64,000 nucleotides of DNA from Photobacterium swingsii. GTDB taxonomy: Bacteria; Pseudomonadota; Gammaproteobacteria; Enterobacterales; Vibrionaceae. Below the pieces are notes generated by a model, which did not search any database, was not told the origin of the DNA, and saw only the letters and a program-made list of their open reading frames with translations. Location of the stretch: the NCBI RefSeq assembly GCF_024346715.1, contig NZ_AP024852.1, positions 1,488,001 through 1,552,000 of the forward strand, written 5' to 3'. Position numbers and translations under genes: made by a program. Shown in pieces: positions 63,595 through 64,000 of this stretch. How positions within the stretch are numbered: the stretch's first letter is position 1; the number at the start of each line of letters is the position of its first letter.

Positions 63595-64000
63595 ATGCCT
63601 GTAATTACTCTTCCTGACGGCAGTCAACGTCAATTCGACAACGCTGTATCAACTATGGACGTAGCACTTTCAATCGGCCCTGGTCTTGCTAAAGCATGTA
63701 TCGCTGGTCGCGTTGACGGTGAACGTGTTGATGCTTGTGATCTGATTGAGAACGATGCTGCTTTAGAAATCATCACAGCGAAAGACGAAGATGGTCTAGA
63801 GATCATTCGTCACTCTTGTGCTCACCTTTTAGGTCATGCGATTAAGCAACTTTATCCTGATGCTAAAATGGCGATCGGCCCAACGATCGACAATGGCTTC
63901 TACTACGATATCGATCTTGAGCAATCGCTAACACAAGAAGATGTTGATGCGATCGAAAAGCGCATGGTTCAACTTGCGAAAACTAAGTACCAAGTCGTTA
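63595..64000 (+). CDS. thrS: Threonyl-tRNA synthetase, N-terminal part (runs off the window)
   Basis: 135 codons are visible. The TGS domain comes first ([14 protein letters not shown], then [16 protein letters not shown]). The start of the editing domain follows with [19 protein letters not shown] and [15 protein letters not shown], including the conserved His pair. It charges tRNA-Thr. AAGGAAAA before the ATG is strong. The 186-base leader has hairpins (AGAGGC/GCCTCT at 63417; GGTG/CACC near 63575) that could be an autoregulatory operator as in E. coli, not proven here. The catalytic core lies beyond the window. Confidence 0.95.
   Translation, partial: MPVITLPDGSQRQFDNAVSTMDVALSIGPGLAKACIAGRVDGERVDACDLIENDAALEIITAKDEDGLEIIRHSCAHLLGHAIKQLYPDAKMAIGPTIDNGFYYDIDLEQSLTQEDVDAIEKRMVQLAKTKYQVV

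Noticed and set aside
1-64000. Mobile elements, phage genes, toxin-antitoxin or defence islands
   Set aside because: No transposase, integrase, restriction enzyme, Cas protein or terminal inverted repeat pair was found; almost all reading frames belong to ordinary chromosomal families.

Overview
The window looks like chromosomal DNA of a marine gammaproteobacterium in the Vibrionaceae, most likely Photobacterium. This is inferred from four things: protein families close to Vibrio and E. coli orthologues (deoR, nupC, hxpB/yniA, norM/ribE, yqfB, thrS), a chromosomal Qnr-type pentapeptide protein, GlyGly-CTERM secretion, and moderate-to-low GC with many compact hairpin terminators. I see no insertion sequence, prophage, integrase or CRISPR array. 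Genes lie on both strands in short operons.

Layout. (1) 1-5.4 kb: an acyl-CoA-binding protein fragment and a two-domain acyl-CoA reductase-like SDR, divergent from a GMC alcohol oxidoreductase, then a lipase-like hydrolase. (2) 5.5-14.6 kb: an arsenate module split in two. An ArsC-ArsR fusion plus a small phosphatase lies at 5.5-6.8 kb. GAPDH plus ArsJ lies at 12.3-14.6 kb. Between them are qnr, dcuC, a Crp/Fnr regulator, a nucleoside phosphorylase and pnuC. The two arsenate promoters share a palindrome. (3) 14.8-22.3 kb: HAD phosphatase, lipoprotein, alanine dehydrogenase, periplasmic nucleotidase, GDPD and RsgA. (4) 22.7-29.5 kb: a four-gene operon of glutamate-cysteine ligase, two half-ABC exporters and a eukaryotic-type glutathione synthetase homologue. 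I regard this as the most interesting system in the window. (5) 29.7-35 kb: esterase, RNase HI with a viroplasmin domain, RhlE helicase and small membrane proteins. (6) 35.1-44.3 kb: a nucleic-acid scavenging neighbourhood: EEP protein, DeoR, NupC, LysR regulator, ExeM-type extracellular nuclease and porin. (7) 44.8-54.9 kb: four tandem tRNA-Val(GAC), lipoprotein, rhodanese, NorM, a diguanylate cyclase, riboflavin synthase, and hxpB/yniA. (8) 55.2-61.9 kb: a complete histidine utilisation set hutC, hutI-hutG, hutU-hutH. (9) 62.2-64 kb: a CMD-family protein, a VF530 protein, a YqfB-type ASCH protein and the start of thrS.

How the genes work together. The hut genes degrade histidine to glutamate, formamide and ammonia. 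The arsenate genes fit the known GAPDH/ArsJ route, in which arsenate is attached to a glycolytic intermediate and exported. The porin, secreted nuclease, NupC and DeoR make sense as a DNA-as-nutrient chain. The gshA/ABC/GSS operon reads as synthesis and export of a gamma-glutamylcysteine-derived peptide that may not be glutathione itself.
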